Shown in pieces: positions 46,419 through 55,215 of a stretch of DNA of 64,000 nt. The stretch lies in NCBI RefSeq assembly GCF_023516595.1, contig NZ_JAMGBG010000076.1, positions 62,001 through 126,000 on the forward strand. Reading direction: 5' to 3'. This stretch comes from Streptomyces neyagawaensis (GTDB lineage: Bacteria; Actinomycetota; Actinomycetes; Streptomycetales; Streptomycetaceae). Position numbers and translations under genes: made by a program. Below the pieces are notes generated by a model, which was not told the origin of the DNA, ran no database searches, and saw only the letters and a program-made list of their open reading frames with translations. Within the stretch, counting starts at the first letter, position 1, and each line of letters opens with the position of its first letter.

Positions 46419-47804
46419 ATGAGTGACTACCGCGTCGAACACGACTCCATGGGCGAGGTCCGGGTCCCCGCGGACGCCAAGTGGCGGGCGCAGACCCAGC
46501 GGGCGGTGGAGAACTTCCCGGTCTCGGGGCAGCGCCTGGAGCGCGCCCACATCGAGGCCCTGGCGAGGATCAAGGGCGCCGCGGCGAAGGTCAACGCCGA
46601 GCTGGGGGTCCTCGACAAGGACATCGCCGAGGCCGTCCAGGAAGCGGCGGCGGAGGTCGCGGAGGGGCGCTGGGACGAGCACTTCCCGGTGGACGTGTTC
46701 CAGACCGGCTCCGGTACGTCGTCGAACATGAACACCAACGAGGTCATCGCCACCCTGGCGACGGAGCGGCTCGGCCGCCCCGTCCACCCCAACGACCACG
46801 TCAACGCCTCGCAGTCGTCCAACGACGTGTTCCCCTCCTCCCTCCACATCGCCGCCACCGCCGCCGTCACCCACGATCTGATCCCGGCGCTCGACCACCT
46901 CGCGGCGGCCCTCTCCCGCAAGGCGGACGAGTTCGCGGACGTCGTGAAGTCCGGCCGCACACACCTGATGGACGCCACCCCGGTCACCCTCGGCCAGGAG
47001 TTCGGCGGATACGCGGCCCAGGTGCGGTACGGCGTGGAGCGGCTGCGGGCGTCGCTGCACCGGCTCGCCGAACTGCCCCTCGGCGGTACGGCGGTGGGCA
47101 CCGGCATCAACACCCCGCCCGGGTTCTCCGCCGCCGTGATCGCCGAGGTCGCGCGGGTCACCGGGCTGCCGCTGACCGAGGCACGGGACCACTTCGAGGC
47201 GCAGGGCGCCCGGGACGGCGTCGTCGAGACGTCCGGGCAGCTCCGTACGATCGCCGTGTCCCTCACCAAGATCGCCAACGATCTGCGGTGGATGGCGTCC
47301 GGGCCGCGCACCGGGCTCGCCGAGATCTCCCTGCCGGACCTCCAGCCGGGCTCCTCGATCATGCCGGGCAAGGTCAACCCCGTGGTCCCGGAGGCCGTCC
47401 TCATGGTCGCCGCCCAGGTCACGGGCAACGACACGACGGTCGCCGTCGCCGGCGCCTCCGGCAACTTCGAACTGAACGTCATGCTGCCGGTCATCGCGAA
47501 GAACGTCCTGGAGTCGATCCGGCTTTTGGCGAACGTCTCCCGGCTGCTGGCCGACCGGACGGTGGACGGGATCGTCGCCCACCGGGAGCGGGCCCGGGAG
47601 TACGCCGAGTCGTCGCCGTCGGTGGTCACCCCGCTCAACAAGTACATCGGTTACGAGGAGGCGGCGAAGGTCGCCAAGAGGTCGCTGGCCGAGCGGAAGA
47701 CCATCCGCGAGGTCGTCCTGGAGAGCGGTTACGTCGACCGCGGCGATCTGACGGTGGAGCAGCTCGACGAGGCGCTGGATGTCCTCAGGATGACGCGGCC
47801 GTGA
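46419..47804 (+). CDS. fumC: Class II fumarate hydratase
   Basis: A 461-residue product from ATG 46419. The fumarase/aspartase superfamily signature GSSIMPGKVNP is at residues 311-321, with GSGTSSNMN (97-105) and TSGQLRTIA also present. Oxygen-stable, metal-free hydration of fumarate. No strong ribosome site is visible; the assigned start begins at the normal family N-terminus (MSDYRVEHDSMGEVRVP). Confidence 0.97.
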   Translation: MSDYRVEHDSMGEVRVPADAKWRAQTQRAVENFPVSGQRLERAHIEALARIKGAAAKVNAELGVLDKDIAEAVQEAAAEVAEGRWDEHFPVDVFQTGSGTSSNMNTNEVIATLATERLGRPVHPNDHVNASQSSNDVFPSSLHIAATAAVTHDLIPALDHLAAALSRKADEFADVVKSGRTHLMDATPVTLGQEFGGYAAQVRYGVERLRASLHRLAELPLGGTAVGTGINTPPGFSAAVIAEVARVTGLPLTEARDHFEAQGARDGVVETSGQLRTIAVSLTKIANDLRWMASGPRTGLAEISLPDLQPGSSIMPGKVNPVVPEAVLMVAAQVTGNDTTVAVAGASGNFELNVMLPVIAKNVLESIRLLANVSRLLADRTVDGIVAHRERAREYAESSPSVVTPLNKYIGYEEAAKVAKRSLAERKTIREVVLESGYVDRGDLTVEQLDEALDVLRMTRP

Positions 47805-47906
47805 CAGGACGGCGCACGGCGGCCGTCCCGGATGACACAGGGGTAACCGATTTCCGCCCAGGCGTGAACCATCACCGGCACCGCAGCGTCATATGCGCAT
47901 GACACC

Positions 47907-47912
47907 TAATAT
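47907..47912 (+). promoter_or_regulatory. -10-like TAATAT, leaderless spacing
   Basis: TAATAT is followed by 6 nt (CTGTCC) and ATG 47919. Just upstream lies a dyad GTCAT/ATGAC (47888-47903), a possible operator. Confidence 0.55.
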
Positions 47913-47918
47913 CTGTCC

Positions 47919-48611
47919 ATGGCGGATGGTGGAGCGGTGAGACGAGTGGAAGCGGACGGCCCGACGGCGTTCTGGGAGCCGGGACGTCACATCCTGTGGC
48001 GCTACCGGGAGAACGCGGGCGAGCGCTTCCACATCGCGCGCCCCGTCACCGTGGTCCGTGACGACGAGGAACTGCTGGCCGTGTGGATGGCCCCCGGCAC
48101 CGAGTGCGTGAAGCCCGTCCTCGCGGACGGGACCCCGCCGCACGCGGAGCCCCTCGCCACCCGCTACAAGAAGCCGCGCGAGGTCCAGCGCGACCGCTGG
48201 TTCGGCACGGGCGTGCTGAAGCTGGCCCGGCCGGGCGAGCCGTGGTCGGTGTGGCTGTTCTGGGAGCCGGGTTGGCTTTTCAAGAACTGGTACGTCAACC
48301 TGGAGACGCCACTGGCCCGTTGGGACGGTGGTGTGGACTCCGTGGATCACTTCCTGGACATCTGCGTGTATCCGGACCGGTCCTGGGACTGGCGCGACGA
48401 GGACGAGTTCGCGCAGGCCCAGCAGGACGGACTGATGGACGGGCACGCGGCGGAAAGGGTGCGGGAGGCGGGGCGTTCGGCGGTGGAGACGATCCGCGCC
48501 TGGGGCCCGCCGTTCTCGGACGGATGGCAGCACTGGCGCCCGAATCCCGCATGGGGAGTACCGTCTCTCCCTGACGACTGGGACCGTACGCCTGCGCACT
48601 TGTCCTCATGA
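47919..48611 (+). CDS. DUF402 domain protein
   Basis: A 230-residue product from ATG 47919. The DUF402 core is visible: a beta-barrel segment HILWRYRENAGERFHIARPV, then WYVNLETPLARWDGGVD and the acidic DFLDICVYPDRSWDWRDEDE. Characterised DUF402 proteins (FomD, Ntdp) are metal-dependent phosphohydrolases acting on nucleoside phosphates or phosphonates. The conserved acidic residues suggest similar chemistry; the substrate is not known. Confidence 0.88.
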   Translation: MADGGAVRRVEADGPTAFWEPGRHILWRYRENAGERFHIARPVTVVRDDEELLAVWMAPGTECVKPVLADGTPPHAEPLATRYKKPREVQRDRWFGTGVLKLARPGEPWSVWLFWEPGWLFKNWYVNLETPLARWDGGVDSVDHFLDICVYPDRSWDWRDEDEFAQAQQDGLMDGHAAERVREAGRSAVETIRAWGPPFSDGWQHWRPNPAWGVPSLPDDWDRTPAHLSS

Positions 48612-48957
48612 GACCCTTGATGCGCCCCCGGTCCACAACCGTAGGATCGTCCTCCGCGAGGATCCACAGGGGTAAGTCCCGCAGTTCGCGCAGTGCTTGA
48701 CCATACGTCACCGAGGGGCGGCAGGACGTGATCAAGGGGTACGAGGGCCACACCGGCAGAATCCGGAGAAGGCCAGACGGACGGTCAGTACTGTCGTTCG
48801 GCGGGTCCGCCGGTACCGTGTGTGGCACAGGAACTGCCTCTGACCACGCGGGAAATCCGTTCCTGGGGCACGTAATCCGGGTATCGGCCTTTCTGCGGGA
48901 CGAAGTATCGGGTTTGCTGCGGGACGAACTGCGCGTAGCTCGCGCAGTCCCGGACGG
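48612..48957. other. Upstream region of the phosphatase gene
   Basis: 346 bp without a convincing gene. It contains the 24-bp tandem repeat at 48881-48928. Short frames are open on both strands across it (plus 48728-48976; minus, with an FVPQ-type 8-residue repeat) but lack ribosome sites and normal codon bias. Confidence 0.45.
48881..48928 (+). repeat. 24-bp tandem repeat upstream of the phosphatase
   Basis: GTATCGG, a variable centre and CTGCGGGACGAA occur at 48881-48904 and 48905-48928. A more diverged third copy can be seen just upstream (48857-48880). Its position 30 bp before the start codon makes a regulatory role plausible. Confidence 0.7.
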
Positions 48958-51087
48958 ATGGATTCGACACGCGTGACGGAGCACCCCACCTCCCACGAGC
49001 GCCCTCAGAGCGGCGCCGGCCCCGCGGATGCCCGCGGGGCGGTTCTGCGTACCCAGGAGCCGCTGCGCGCGGCGCCCGCCGGGGCCTTACCCGCACAGGC
49101 GCGCATGAGTGACGCGCAGGCCCGTACGGGCGACACGGCCGCCGAGCCGGGCACGGCGACCCCGTGCCCGAAGAACGGCGAAGCCCCCTCGGAGCACGCC
49201 CAGCCGGCGCTCTCCGAGCATTCCCAGCCCGCGGCCACCGAGCCCGACCCGCACCGCCCGCGCCCGGCGCCGGAGACCATTCCGGCGCAGCCCGGCGGCG
49301 AGGCGGAGCGGTCCGCCGGCACGGTCGGCGGCCTGGAGCGGCGCAGCGGGCAGGGTGTCCCGCCGGGCGCCCCCATGCCGATGCGGCGTGACGGCGACCG
49401 GCTGCGGTTCGTCGGCGCCGCGACCCGGCGGATCGCCCGCGGCATCGACCTGGACGAGATCGTCATGGGTCTGTGCCGGGCGACCGTGCCGACGTTCTCC
49501 GACGCGATCCTCGTCTATCTGCGCGAGCCGCTGCCCGTCGGTGACGAACGGCCCACCGGGCCCATGCTGCTGCGGCTGCGCCGCACCGACCGGATCCCGG
49601 AGGAACGGGACACCGAGGGCGGCTTCATGCCGGCGCTCCAGCCCGAGCCCGTCGACCTGGCGGTCGTCACCGCCGAGCAGTGCGAGGTGCGGCCCGGCGG
49701 GGCGCTCGCCGAGGTGCTGCGCGGGGTGCGACCCGTCTTCGCGGACGCTCCCGCCGCGCACGACGCGCTGCCGGAACTGCTCGGCCCGGACGCGCAACTG
49801 ACGGTGCCGACGGGGCAGCGGGCGATCCTCGCTCCGCTGCGCGGGCGGCGCCGGGTGATCGGCGCGGCCGTGTTCCTGCGCCGCCCGGAGCGGATGGCGT
49901 TCGAGCAGGACGACCTGCTGGTGGCGGCGCAGCTCGCCACCCACAGTGCGCTCGGCATCGACAAGGCCGTGCTGTACGGGCGTGAGGCGTACATCGCGGA
50001 CGAGTTGCAGCGCACGATGCTCCCGGAGGCGCTGCCGAAGTGCACCGGCGTCCGGCTCGCGCACCGGTATCTGCCGGCCGCGGAGACGGCCCGGGTCGGC
50101 GGCGACTGGTACGACGCGATTCCCCTGCCGGGGAGCCGGGTCGCGCTGGTCGTGGGCGATGTCATGGGCCACTCGATGACATCCGCCGCGATCATGGGCC
50201 AGCTGCGGACGACCGCGCAGACGCTGGCGGGTCTCGACCTTCCTCCGCAGGAGGTGCTGCACCACCTCGACGAGCAGGCGCAGCGGCTGGGCACGGACCG
50301 GATGGCGACCTGTCTGTACGCGGTCTACGACCCGGTCTCGCACCGCATCACCATCGCCAACGCCGGGCATCCGCCGCCGGTCCTGCTGCATCTGGGCGGG
50401 CGTGCCGAGGTGCTGCGGGTGCCGCCGGGCGCGCCGATCGGTGTGGGCGGGGTGGACTTCGAGGCGGTGGAGCTGGACGCGCCGGCCGGGGGCACGCTGC
50501 TGCTGTACACCGACGGGCTGGTGGAGTCCCGGCTCCGGGACGTGTGGACGGGGATAGAGCAGCTCCGCGAGAAGCTCGCCGCGACCGCGCAGTTGACCGG
50601 GCCGGACCATCCGCCGCCGCTGGAGGCGTTGTGCGACGAGGTGCTCGACATGCTCGGTCCGGGTGACCGGGACGACGACATCGCGCTGCTCGCCGCACGG
50701 TTCGATGGGATCGCTCCCAGTGATGTCGCCTACTGGTTCCTGGAACCGGAGGAGATGGCTCCGGGGCGGGCCCGTCGTCTCGCTCGTCACGCCCTGTCCC
50801 GCTGGGGGCTGGAGGAACTGACCGACTCGGTCGAGTTGCTGATCAGTGAGGTCGTGACGAACGCGGTGCGGTACGCCACGCGGCCGGTGACGCTGCGGTT
50901 GCTGCGGACCGATGTGCTGCGGTGCGAGGTGACCGACGACGTGCCCCAGCTGCCGCGGCTGCGGCAGGCCCGGGCGACCGACGAAGGCGGGCGCGGGCTC
51001 TACCTCGTCAACCGGTTGGCGAAGCGGTGGGGGGCGACGCGGTTGAGTGCGGGGAAGGTGGTCTGGTTCGAGCTGAACCAGGCGTGA
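48958..51087 (+). CDS. SpoIIE-type PP2C phosphatase with GAF and ATPase domains
   Basis: A 709-residue product (ATG 48958; GTG 48973 also possible). A disordered Pro/Ala/Glu-rich 140-residue N-terminus, a GAF-like domain (about 145-340), a PP2C/SpoIIE phosphatase domain with RVGGDWYDAIPLPGSR, VVGDVMGHS and TLLLYTDGLVES (about 355-570), and a C-terminal HATPase_c anti-sigma kinase-like domain with LISEVVTNAVRYA and DEGGRGLYLV. Such proteins dephosphorylate anti-anti-sigma factors, linking a signal sensed by GAF to sigma-factor release. Confidence 0.93.
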   Translation: MDSTRVTEHPTSHERPQSGAGPADARGAVLRTQEPLRAAPAGALPAQARMSDAQARTGDTAAEPGTATPCPKNGEAPSEHAQPALSEHSQPAATEPDPHRPRPAPETIPAQPGGEAERSAGTVGGLERRSGQGVPPGAPMPMRRDGDRLRFVGAATRRIARGIDLDEIVMGLCRATVPTFSDAILVYLREPLPVGDERPTGPMLLRLRRTDRIPEERDTEGGFMPALQPEPVDLAVVTAEQCEVRPGGALAEVLRGVRPVFADAPAAHDALPELLGPDAQLTVPTGQRAILAPLRGRRRVIGAAVFLRRPERMAFEQDDLLVAAQLATHSALGIDKAVLYGREAYIADELQRTMLPEALPKCTGVRLAHRYLPAAETARVGGDWYDAIPLPGSRVALVVGDVMGHSMTSAAIMGQLRTTAQTLAGLDLPPQEVLHHLDEQAQRLGTDRMATCLYAVYDPVSHRITIANAGHPPPVLLHLGGRAEVLRVPPGAPIGVGGVDFEAVELDAPAGGTLLLYTDGLVESRLRDVWTGIEQLREKLAATAQLTGPDHPPPLEALCDEVLDMLGPGDRDDDIALLAARFDGIAPSDVAYWFLEPEEMAPGRARRLARHALSRWGLEELTDSVELLISEVVTNAVRYATRPVTLRLLRTDVLRCEVTDDVPQLPRLRQARATDEGGRGLYLVNRLAKRWGATRLSAGKVVWFELNQA

Positions 51088-51108
51088 GCGCTCCGCTGGG
51101 TTGAGCCC

Positions 51109-51176
51109 GTCACAGCTCTGGGCGGGTCACAGCTCCAGGTCGGTCACAGCTCGGGGCCGGTCAGAGTTCGGGGCCG
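51109..51176 (+). repeat. 17-bp tandem repeat, four copies
   Basis: GTCACAGCTC plus 7 bp repeats at 51109, 51126, 51143 and 51160 with an exact 17-bp period; the last copy has two changes. It lies directly downstream of the phosphatase gene. Confidence 0.85.
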
Positions 51177-51213
51177 GCCGTGGTCTACGGACCGCGGGTT
51201 GTGTGTGGTTGAT

Positions 51214-51234
51214 CGCGCAGTTCCCCGCGCCCCT
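51214..51234 (+). repeat. Copy of the 21-bp dispersed repeat
   Basis: An exact copy, again immediately before a hairpin between convergent genes. Confidence 0.85.
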
Positions 51235-51243
51235 TAACTACGG

Positions 51244-51275
51244 AGGGGGCGCCCGGTTTTCACCGGGCGCCCCCT
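51244..51275. terminator. 14-bp perfect stem between convergent genes
   Basis: AGGGGGCGCCCGGT (51244-51257) pairs with ACCGGGCGCCCCCT (51262-51275) with a TTTC loop. Confidence 0.9.
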
Positions 51276-51295
51276 CTTTGTGTTGCCTTTGGTGG

Positions 51296-53668
51296 CTAGC
51301 CGCCTGTCTGTGGGTCCTTCGGGTCCGGTGGCAGGTCGATCTCGCCGTCGCTGGGGGTCTCCTCCGGCGTGGTCTCGGGAGTCTCCTCAGGCGTCGTCTC
51401 CGGGGACTTCGACGGGCTCGCCTCCGGGGACTTCGACGGGCTCGCCTCCGGGGACTTCGACGGGCTCGCCTCCGGGGACTTCGACGGGGTCGGGCTCGGG
51501 CTCGGGGACTCCGTGGGTGCGACCGCGGCGCCCTGGGTGGTCTTCAGGTCGAACTTGCTCTTCTGGCCCATCACACCGAAGGTGTACGTGGCCCAGATCT
51601 GGGCGGGGAAGCCACCGCCGTTGACGCGTTCGACGCCGGCCGCCCCGTACATCGGGACGTGCTTGCCGTTCTTGCTCATGTCCTCGCCGAAGAGGCCGAC
51701 CGAGGTCACCAGCTTCGGCGTGTAGCCGGTGAACCAGGCGGAGCGGTTCTCGTCGGAGGTACCCGTCTTGCCGGCGACCTGCTGGCCGCCCCGGGCGGGG
51801 TTGTCCCGGACGGAGATCTTGGCCGTACCGTCGTCGACCACGCCCGTGAGGACCGAGGTGACCGTGTCGGCCGCCTCGCGGGTGATGACCTGCTCGCCGA
51901 TCGGGTCGGCCATCTGGAGCGGGCCGTCCCGGTGTGTGGCCGAGGCGAGGATCGTCGGGGTGACCTTCTTGCCGTGGTTGTCGAGGGTGGCGTAGATGCC
52001 GGCCATCTCCAGCGGGCTCGCGCCCATGGAGCCGAGGGTCTGGGCGGGCACCGCCTGCATGCCCTCGGTGTCCATGCCGAGCTTCCCGGCGACCTCCATG
52101 ACCTTCTCCATCCCGACGTCGACGCCCATCTGGGCGAAGACGGAGTTGATGGACTTGTTCATGGCGGTCTGCACGTCGACGTCGCCGTAGTTGACGTCGT
52201 CCTCGTTGGGCGGGGCGAAGCCGACCTTGGTGCCGTTGTCGAGGACCTGGTGCCTGCTGTCACCGTCGTAGAGGGTGTTCGCGGCGATCGGGTCGCCGTC
52301 CTGCGTCTCGGCCTGCCCGTCGACGGCCGCGGCGAGGATCACCGGCTTGAAGGTGGAGGCGGGCTGGTAGTCCCGGCGCGTGGCGTTGTTCTGGTAGTGC
52401 TTCACGTAGTCGATGCCGCCGTACATGGCGAGGACCTTGCCGGACTTCGGGTCGACCGAGACGGCACCGGCCTGGATGTGCGCGTCGACCTTGCGCTTCT
52501 TGGGGTCGAGCTTGCTGGTGAGCCGCTGCTTGACGGCCTTCTCCAGCGCCGCCTGCTTCTTCGGGTCGATGTTGAGCTTGATGGTCCAGCCGCCCTTGTC
52601 GATGAGCGCTATGGCCTGCTCACGGCTGTCCACCCTGTTGCTGGCGACGAGCTGGCGGGCCAGCTCGCTGTTGGCGGCCTCCACCAGATAGCCCGTCTGA
52701 CCGGCCATGTCGGGCGTGGCCTGCGGCGGCTTCAACTTGGGGAACTTCATACCCTCGCGCTTGTCGGCGTCCAGCCACTTCATCTCGACCATGTTGTCGA
52801 GGACGTAGTTCCAGCGCGCCATGACCAGCTTCCTGCCGGTCGGGGTGGCGACGGCCAGGTCGTACTGGCTGGGGGCCTGGAGGAGAGCGGCGAGGTACGC
52901 GCCCTCGGCGACCGTGAGCTTCTTGGCGTCCTTGCGGTAGTACGCCTGGGCCGCGGCCTGGATGCCGGAGGCGCCGCGGCCGTAGTAGCTGGTGTTGATG
53001 TAGCCCGCGAGGATGGTGTCCTTGGTCTCGTTGCGCTCCAGCTTCAGGGAGATGACCAGCTCCTTGAGCTTGCGGGTCACCGTCTGGTCGGACGTCAGAT
53101 AGAAGTTCTTGACGTACTGCTGGGTGATCGTCGAGCCACCCTGCTTGCCCTTGCCGGACAGCGTGTTGATCACACCGCGGGTCATGCCCTTGAGGTCGAC
53201 GCCCGGGTCGTCGTAGAAGCTCTTGTTCTCGGCGGCGACGAAGGTCTTCTGAACGTCCGGGGGAACCTGGTCGAGTCCGACGATCTCGCGAGCGGTCGTG
53301 CCGTTGCCCGTGCGCGCGAGGAGCTTGCCGTCCTCGAACTGGTAGACGTTGCTTTCCTTGGTCGCGTCCGGGTTGCCCTTGGGTATGGGGATCATCAGGT
53401 ACAGCACGACGAACGCGCCCATGAGGAGCAGGCAGAGACCGAAGAACGTGCCGAGGATCTTCTTCCAGGTGAAGAAGCGGCGTATACCGGTCTTCTTCTT
53501 TTTCCCGCCGCCCTTGCCGCCCTTGGCCGCGGCCCGGGCTGCCGCCCTGCCACCGCCCGCGGGCGCCTCTATGACCGCGGTCGTCCCTGCCTCACCGCCG
53601 GACGAGCGCTTGGGCGCCGCGCGGCGACCGCCGCGTTGCCGCGCTCGTCTTTCTTCCGCTCGTCCCAT
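51296..53668 (-). CDS. Class A penicillin-binding protein
   Basis: A 790-residue product from ATG 53668. A basic cytoplasmic N-terminus rich in Gly/Lys, one membrane helix (about 72-92), a glycosyltransferase 51 domain with AAENKSFYDDPGVD and GGSTITQQYVKNFY, and a transpeptidase domain with SxxK (PASTFKP), SxN (NKSINSVF) and KTG (VAGKTGTSDEN). The C-terminus is a Ser/Pro/Glu/Thr tail with four PSKSPEAS units. Polymerises and cross-links peptidoglycan. Divergent from the PadR operon. Confidence 0.96.
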   Translation of the reverse strand: MGRAEERRARQRGGRRAAPKRSSGGEAGTTAVIEAPAGGGRAAARAAAKGGKGGGKKKKTGIRRFFTWKKILGTFFGLCLLLMGAFVVLYLMIPIPKGNPDATKESNVYQFEDGKLLARTGNGTTAREIVGLDQVPPDVQKTFVAAENKSFYDDPGVDLKGMTRGVINTLSGKGKQGGSTITQQYVKNFYLTSDQTVTRKLKELVISLKLERNETKDTILAGYINTSYYGRGASGIQAAAQAYYRKDAKKLTVAEGAYLAALLQAPSQYDLAVATPTGRKLVMARWNYVLDNMVEMKWLDADKREGMKFPKLKPPQATPDMAGQTGYLVEAANSELARQLVASNRVDSREQAIALIDKGGWTIKLNIDPKKQAALEKAVKQRLTSKLDPKKRKVDAHIQAGAVSVDPKSGKVLAMYGGIDYVKHYQNNATRRDYQPASTFKPVILAAAVDGQAETQDGDPIAANTLYDGDSRHQVLDNGTKVGFAPPNEDDVNYGDVDVQTAMNKSINSVFAQMGVDVGMEKVMEVAGKLGMDTEGMQAVPAQTLGSMGASPLEMAGIYATLDNHGKKVTPTILASATHRDGPLQMADPIGEQVITREAADTVTSVLTGVVDDGTAKISVRDNPARGGQQVAGKTGTSDENRSAWFTGYTPKLVTSVGLFGEDMSKNGKHVPMYGAAGVERVNGGGFPAQIWATYTFGVMGQKSKFDLKTTQGAAVAPTESPSPSPTPSKSPEASPSKSPEASPSKSPEASPSKSPETTPEETPETTPEETPSDGEIDLPPDPKDPQTGG
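51397..51492 (-). repeat. 24-bp repeats coding for the PBP tail
   Basis: Four nearly identical 24-bp units (51397, 51421, 51445, 51469) encode the PSKSPEAS octapeptide repeats. The minimal base differences point to recent slippage expansion. Confidence 0.9.
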
Positions 53669-53950
53669 GACTTCGGTCCGCTCCGCCTCTGCTCGGTCTC
53701 GTACGTCACTCAGGTCAATGCCAGCTCAGCAAGCTAACACCGAGGACAGTGACAAAGAGGAGTCGATAGGGCCTCGTCCGGCGTGACAATGCGCACGCGA
53801 CACGGACGGTCACATACCTCGTCCCACCGGAACGGACGTTCCAACAGGCGCGATGGTTGCCCCAGCAGGCCCACAAGTTGCGGGCCGCAGTGGTGACAGA
53901 ACCGTGACATTCGCGTGTGACCAGCGGCGGATCCACCGTCCGACACGACC
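53669..53950. other. Divergent upstream region of the PBP and PadR genes
   Basis: This region plus the operator next to it make a 333-bp gap. I see no gene. The part 53720-53800 is less GC-rich and probably holds the PBP promoter, but no clear -35/-10 pair could be fixed. Confidence 0.35.
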
Positions 53951-53995
53951 TATACACGGCAGGTATACGTGGTGTGTATACGCGGTGTGTACAGT
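53951..53995 (+). promoter_or_regulatory. PadR promoter with repeated TATAC sites
   Basis: TATAC occurs at 53951, 53964 and 53977, each followed by a G/C-rich CGG or TGG-like triplet and spaced 13 bp apart. TACAGT (53990-53995) then lies exactly 6 nt before ATG 54002. The repeats overlapping the promoter suggest autoregulation by PadR, and the spacing suggests a leaderless mRNA. Confidence 0.55.
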
Positions 53996-54001
53996 CATGC
54001 C

Positions 54002-54526
54002 ATGTCCATCGGTCACACACTCCTGGGACTCTTGGAGTCCGGGCCCCGACACGGTTACGACCTGAAGCGGGCCTTCGACGAGAAGTTCGGTCATGACCGG
54101 CCCCTGCACTACGGCCAGGTCTACTCGACGATGTCGCGCCTGCTGAAGAACGGCCTGGTCGAGGTCGACGGCATCGAGCCCGGCGGCGGTCCCGAGCGCA
54201 AGCGGTACGCGATCACCGAGGCGGGCATCACCGATGTCCAGCGGTGGCTCGCGACGCCGGAGAAGCCGGAGCCGTATCTGCAGTCGACCCTCTACACCAA
54301 GGTCGTGCTCGCCCTGCTCACCCACCGGGACGCGGCGGACATCCTCGACACCCAGCGCTCCGAGCACCTGCGCATGATGCGCATCCTCACCGACCGCAAA
54401 CGCAAGGGCGACCTCGCCGATCAACTGATCTGCGACCACGCCCTGTTCCATCTGGAGGCCGACCTGCGATGGCTGGAGCTGACCGCCGCCCGACTGGGCA
54501 AGCTGGCCGAGGTGGTGACCCGATGA
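54002..54526 (+). CDS. PadR-family transcriptional regulator
   Basis: A 174-residue product. ATG 54002 is chosen because it begins MSIGHTLLGLLESGPRHGYD, the normal PadR N-terminus; an ATG 33 nt upstream lies inside the operator. Winged helix-turn-helix with YGQVYSTMSRLLKNGLVEV and KRYAITEAG, then the C-terminal helical dimerisation domain. PadR proteins usually repress adjacent transporter genes and are relieved by a toxic ligand. Overlaps the ABC gene by 4 bp. Confidence 0.94.
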   Translation: MSIGHTLLGLLESGPRHGYDLKRAFDEKFGHDRPLHYGQVYSTMSRLLKNGLVEVDGIEPGGGPERKRYAITEAGITDVQRWLATPEKPEPYLQSTLYTKVVLALLTHRDAADILDTQRSEHLRMMRILTDRKRKGDLADQLICDHALFHLEADLRWLELTAARLGKLAEVVTR

Positions 54527-55215
54527 CCCCGCCGCCCGCCGGCTCCCTGCTCGTCGCGACCGATCTGCGCAAGGCGTACGGCCCGACCACCGCGCTGGAC
54601 GGCGCCGGGTTCTCCATCCACCCCGGCGAGGTCGTCGCGGTGATGGGGCCCTCCGGCTCCGGCAAGTCGACCCTGCTGCACTGTCTCGCCGGGATCGTGC
54701 CGCCCGACTCCGGGTCCATCACGTACAACGGCCGCGAGATGGCCACCATGAACGACGCCCAGCGCAGCGCGCTCCGCCGCAGCGACTTCGGGTTCGTCTT
54801 CCAGTTCGGCCAGCTGGTGCCCGAGCTGACCTGTGTGGAGAACGTGGCGCTGCCGCTCCGACTGAACGGCGTCTCCCGCAAGGAGGCCGAGCGGACCGCG
54901 CTGTCCTGGATGGCACGCCTGGAGGTCGACGACCTCGCCCGCAAGCGCCCCGGCGAGGTCTCCGGCGGTCAGGGCCAGCGGGTCGCCGTGGCCCGGGCGC
55001 TGGTCACCGGCCCGCGGGTGCTGTTCGCGGACGAACCCACCGGCGCGCTCGACTCGCTCAACGGCGAGCGGGTGATGGAACTGCTCACGGAGGCGGCCCG
55101 GTCCACCAACGCGGCGGTCGTCCTGGTCACGCACGAGGCGCGGGTGGCCGCGTACTCGGACCGCGAGATCGTCGTACGGGACGGGAAGTCGCGGGACATG
55201 GAGCGCGTCATATGA
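54523..55215 (+). CDS. ABC transporter ATP-binding protein
   Basis: A 230-residue product from ATG 54523 (ATGA overlap). Walker A GPSGSGKST, Q-loop FQFGQLVPE, signature SGGQGQRVAVARAL, Walker B VLFADEPTGALDS and H-loop VTHEARVAAYSD. Of the LolD/MacB type that pairs with FtsX-like permeases such as the next gene, typically for antimicrobial-peptide resistance or lipoprotein export. Confidence 0.96.
   Translation: MTPPPAGSLLVATDLRKAYGPTTALDGAGFSIHPGEVVAVMGPSGSGKSTLLHCLAGIVPPDSGSITYNGREMATMNDAQRSALRRSDFGFVFQFGQLVPELTCVENVALPLRLNGVSRKEAERTALSWMARLEVDDLARKRPGEVSGGQGQRVAVARALVTGPRVLFADEPTGALDSLNGERVMELLTEAARSTNAAVVLVTHEARVAAYSDREIVVRDGKSRDMERVI

Noticed and set aside
48728..48976. 82-codon plus frame and an overlapping 103-codon minus frame
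   Set aside because: Both are kept open by the 24-bp tandem repeat and neither has a ribosome site.
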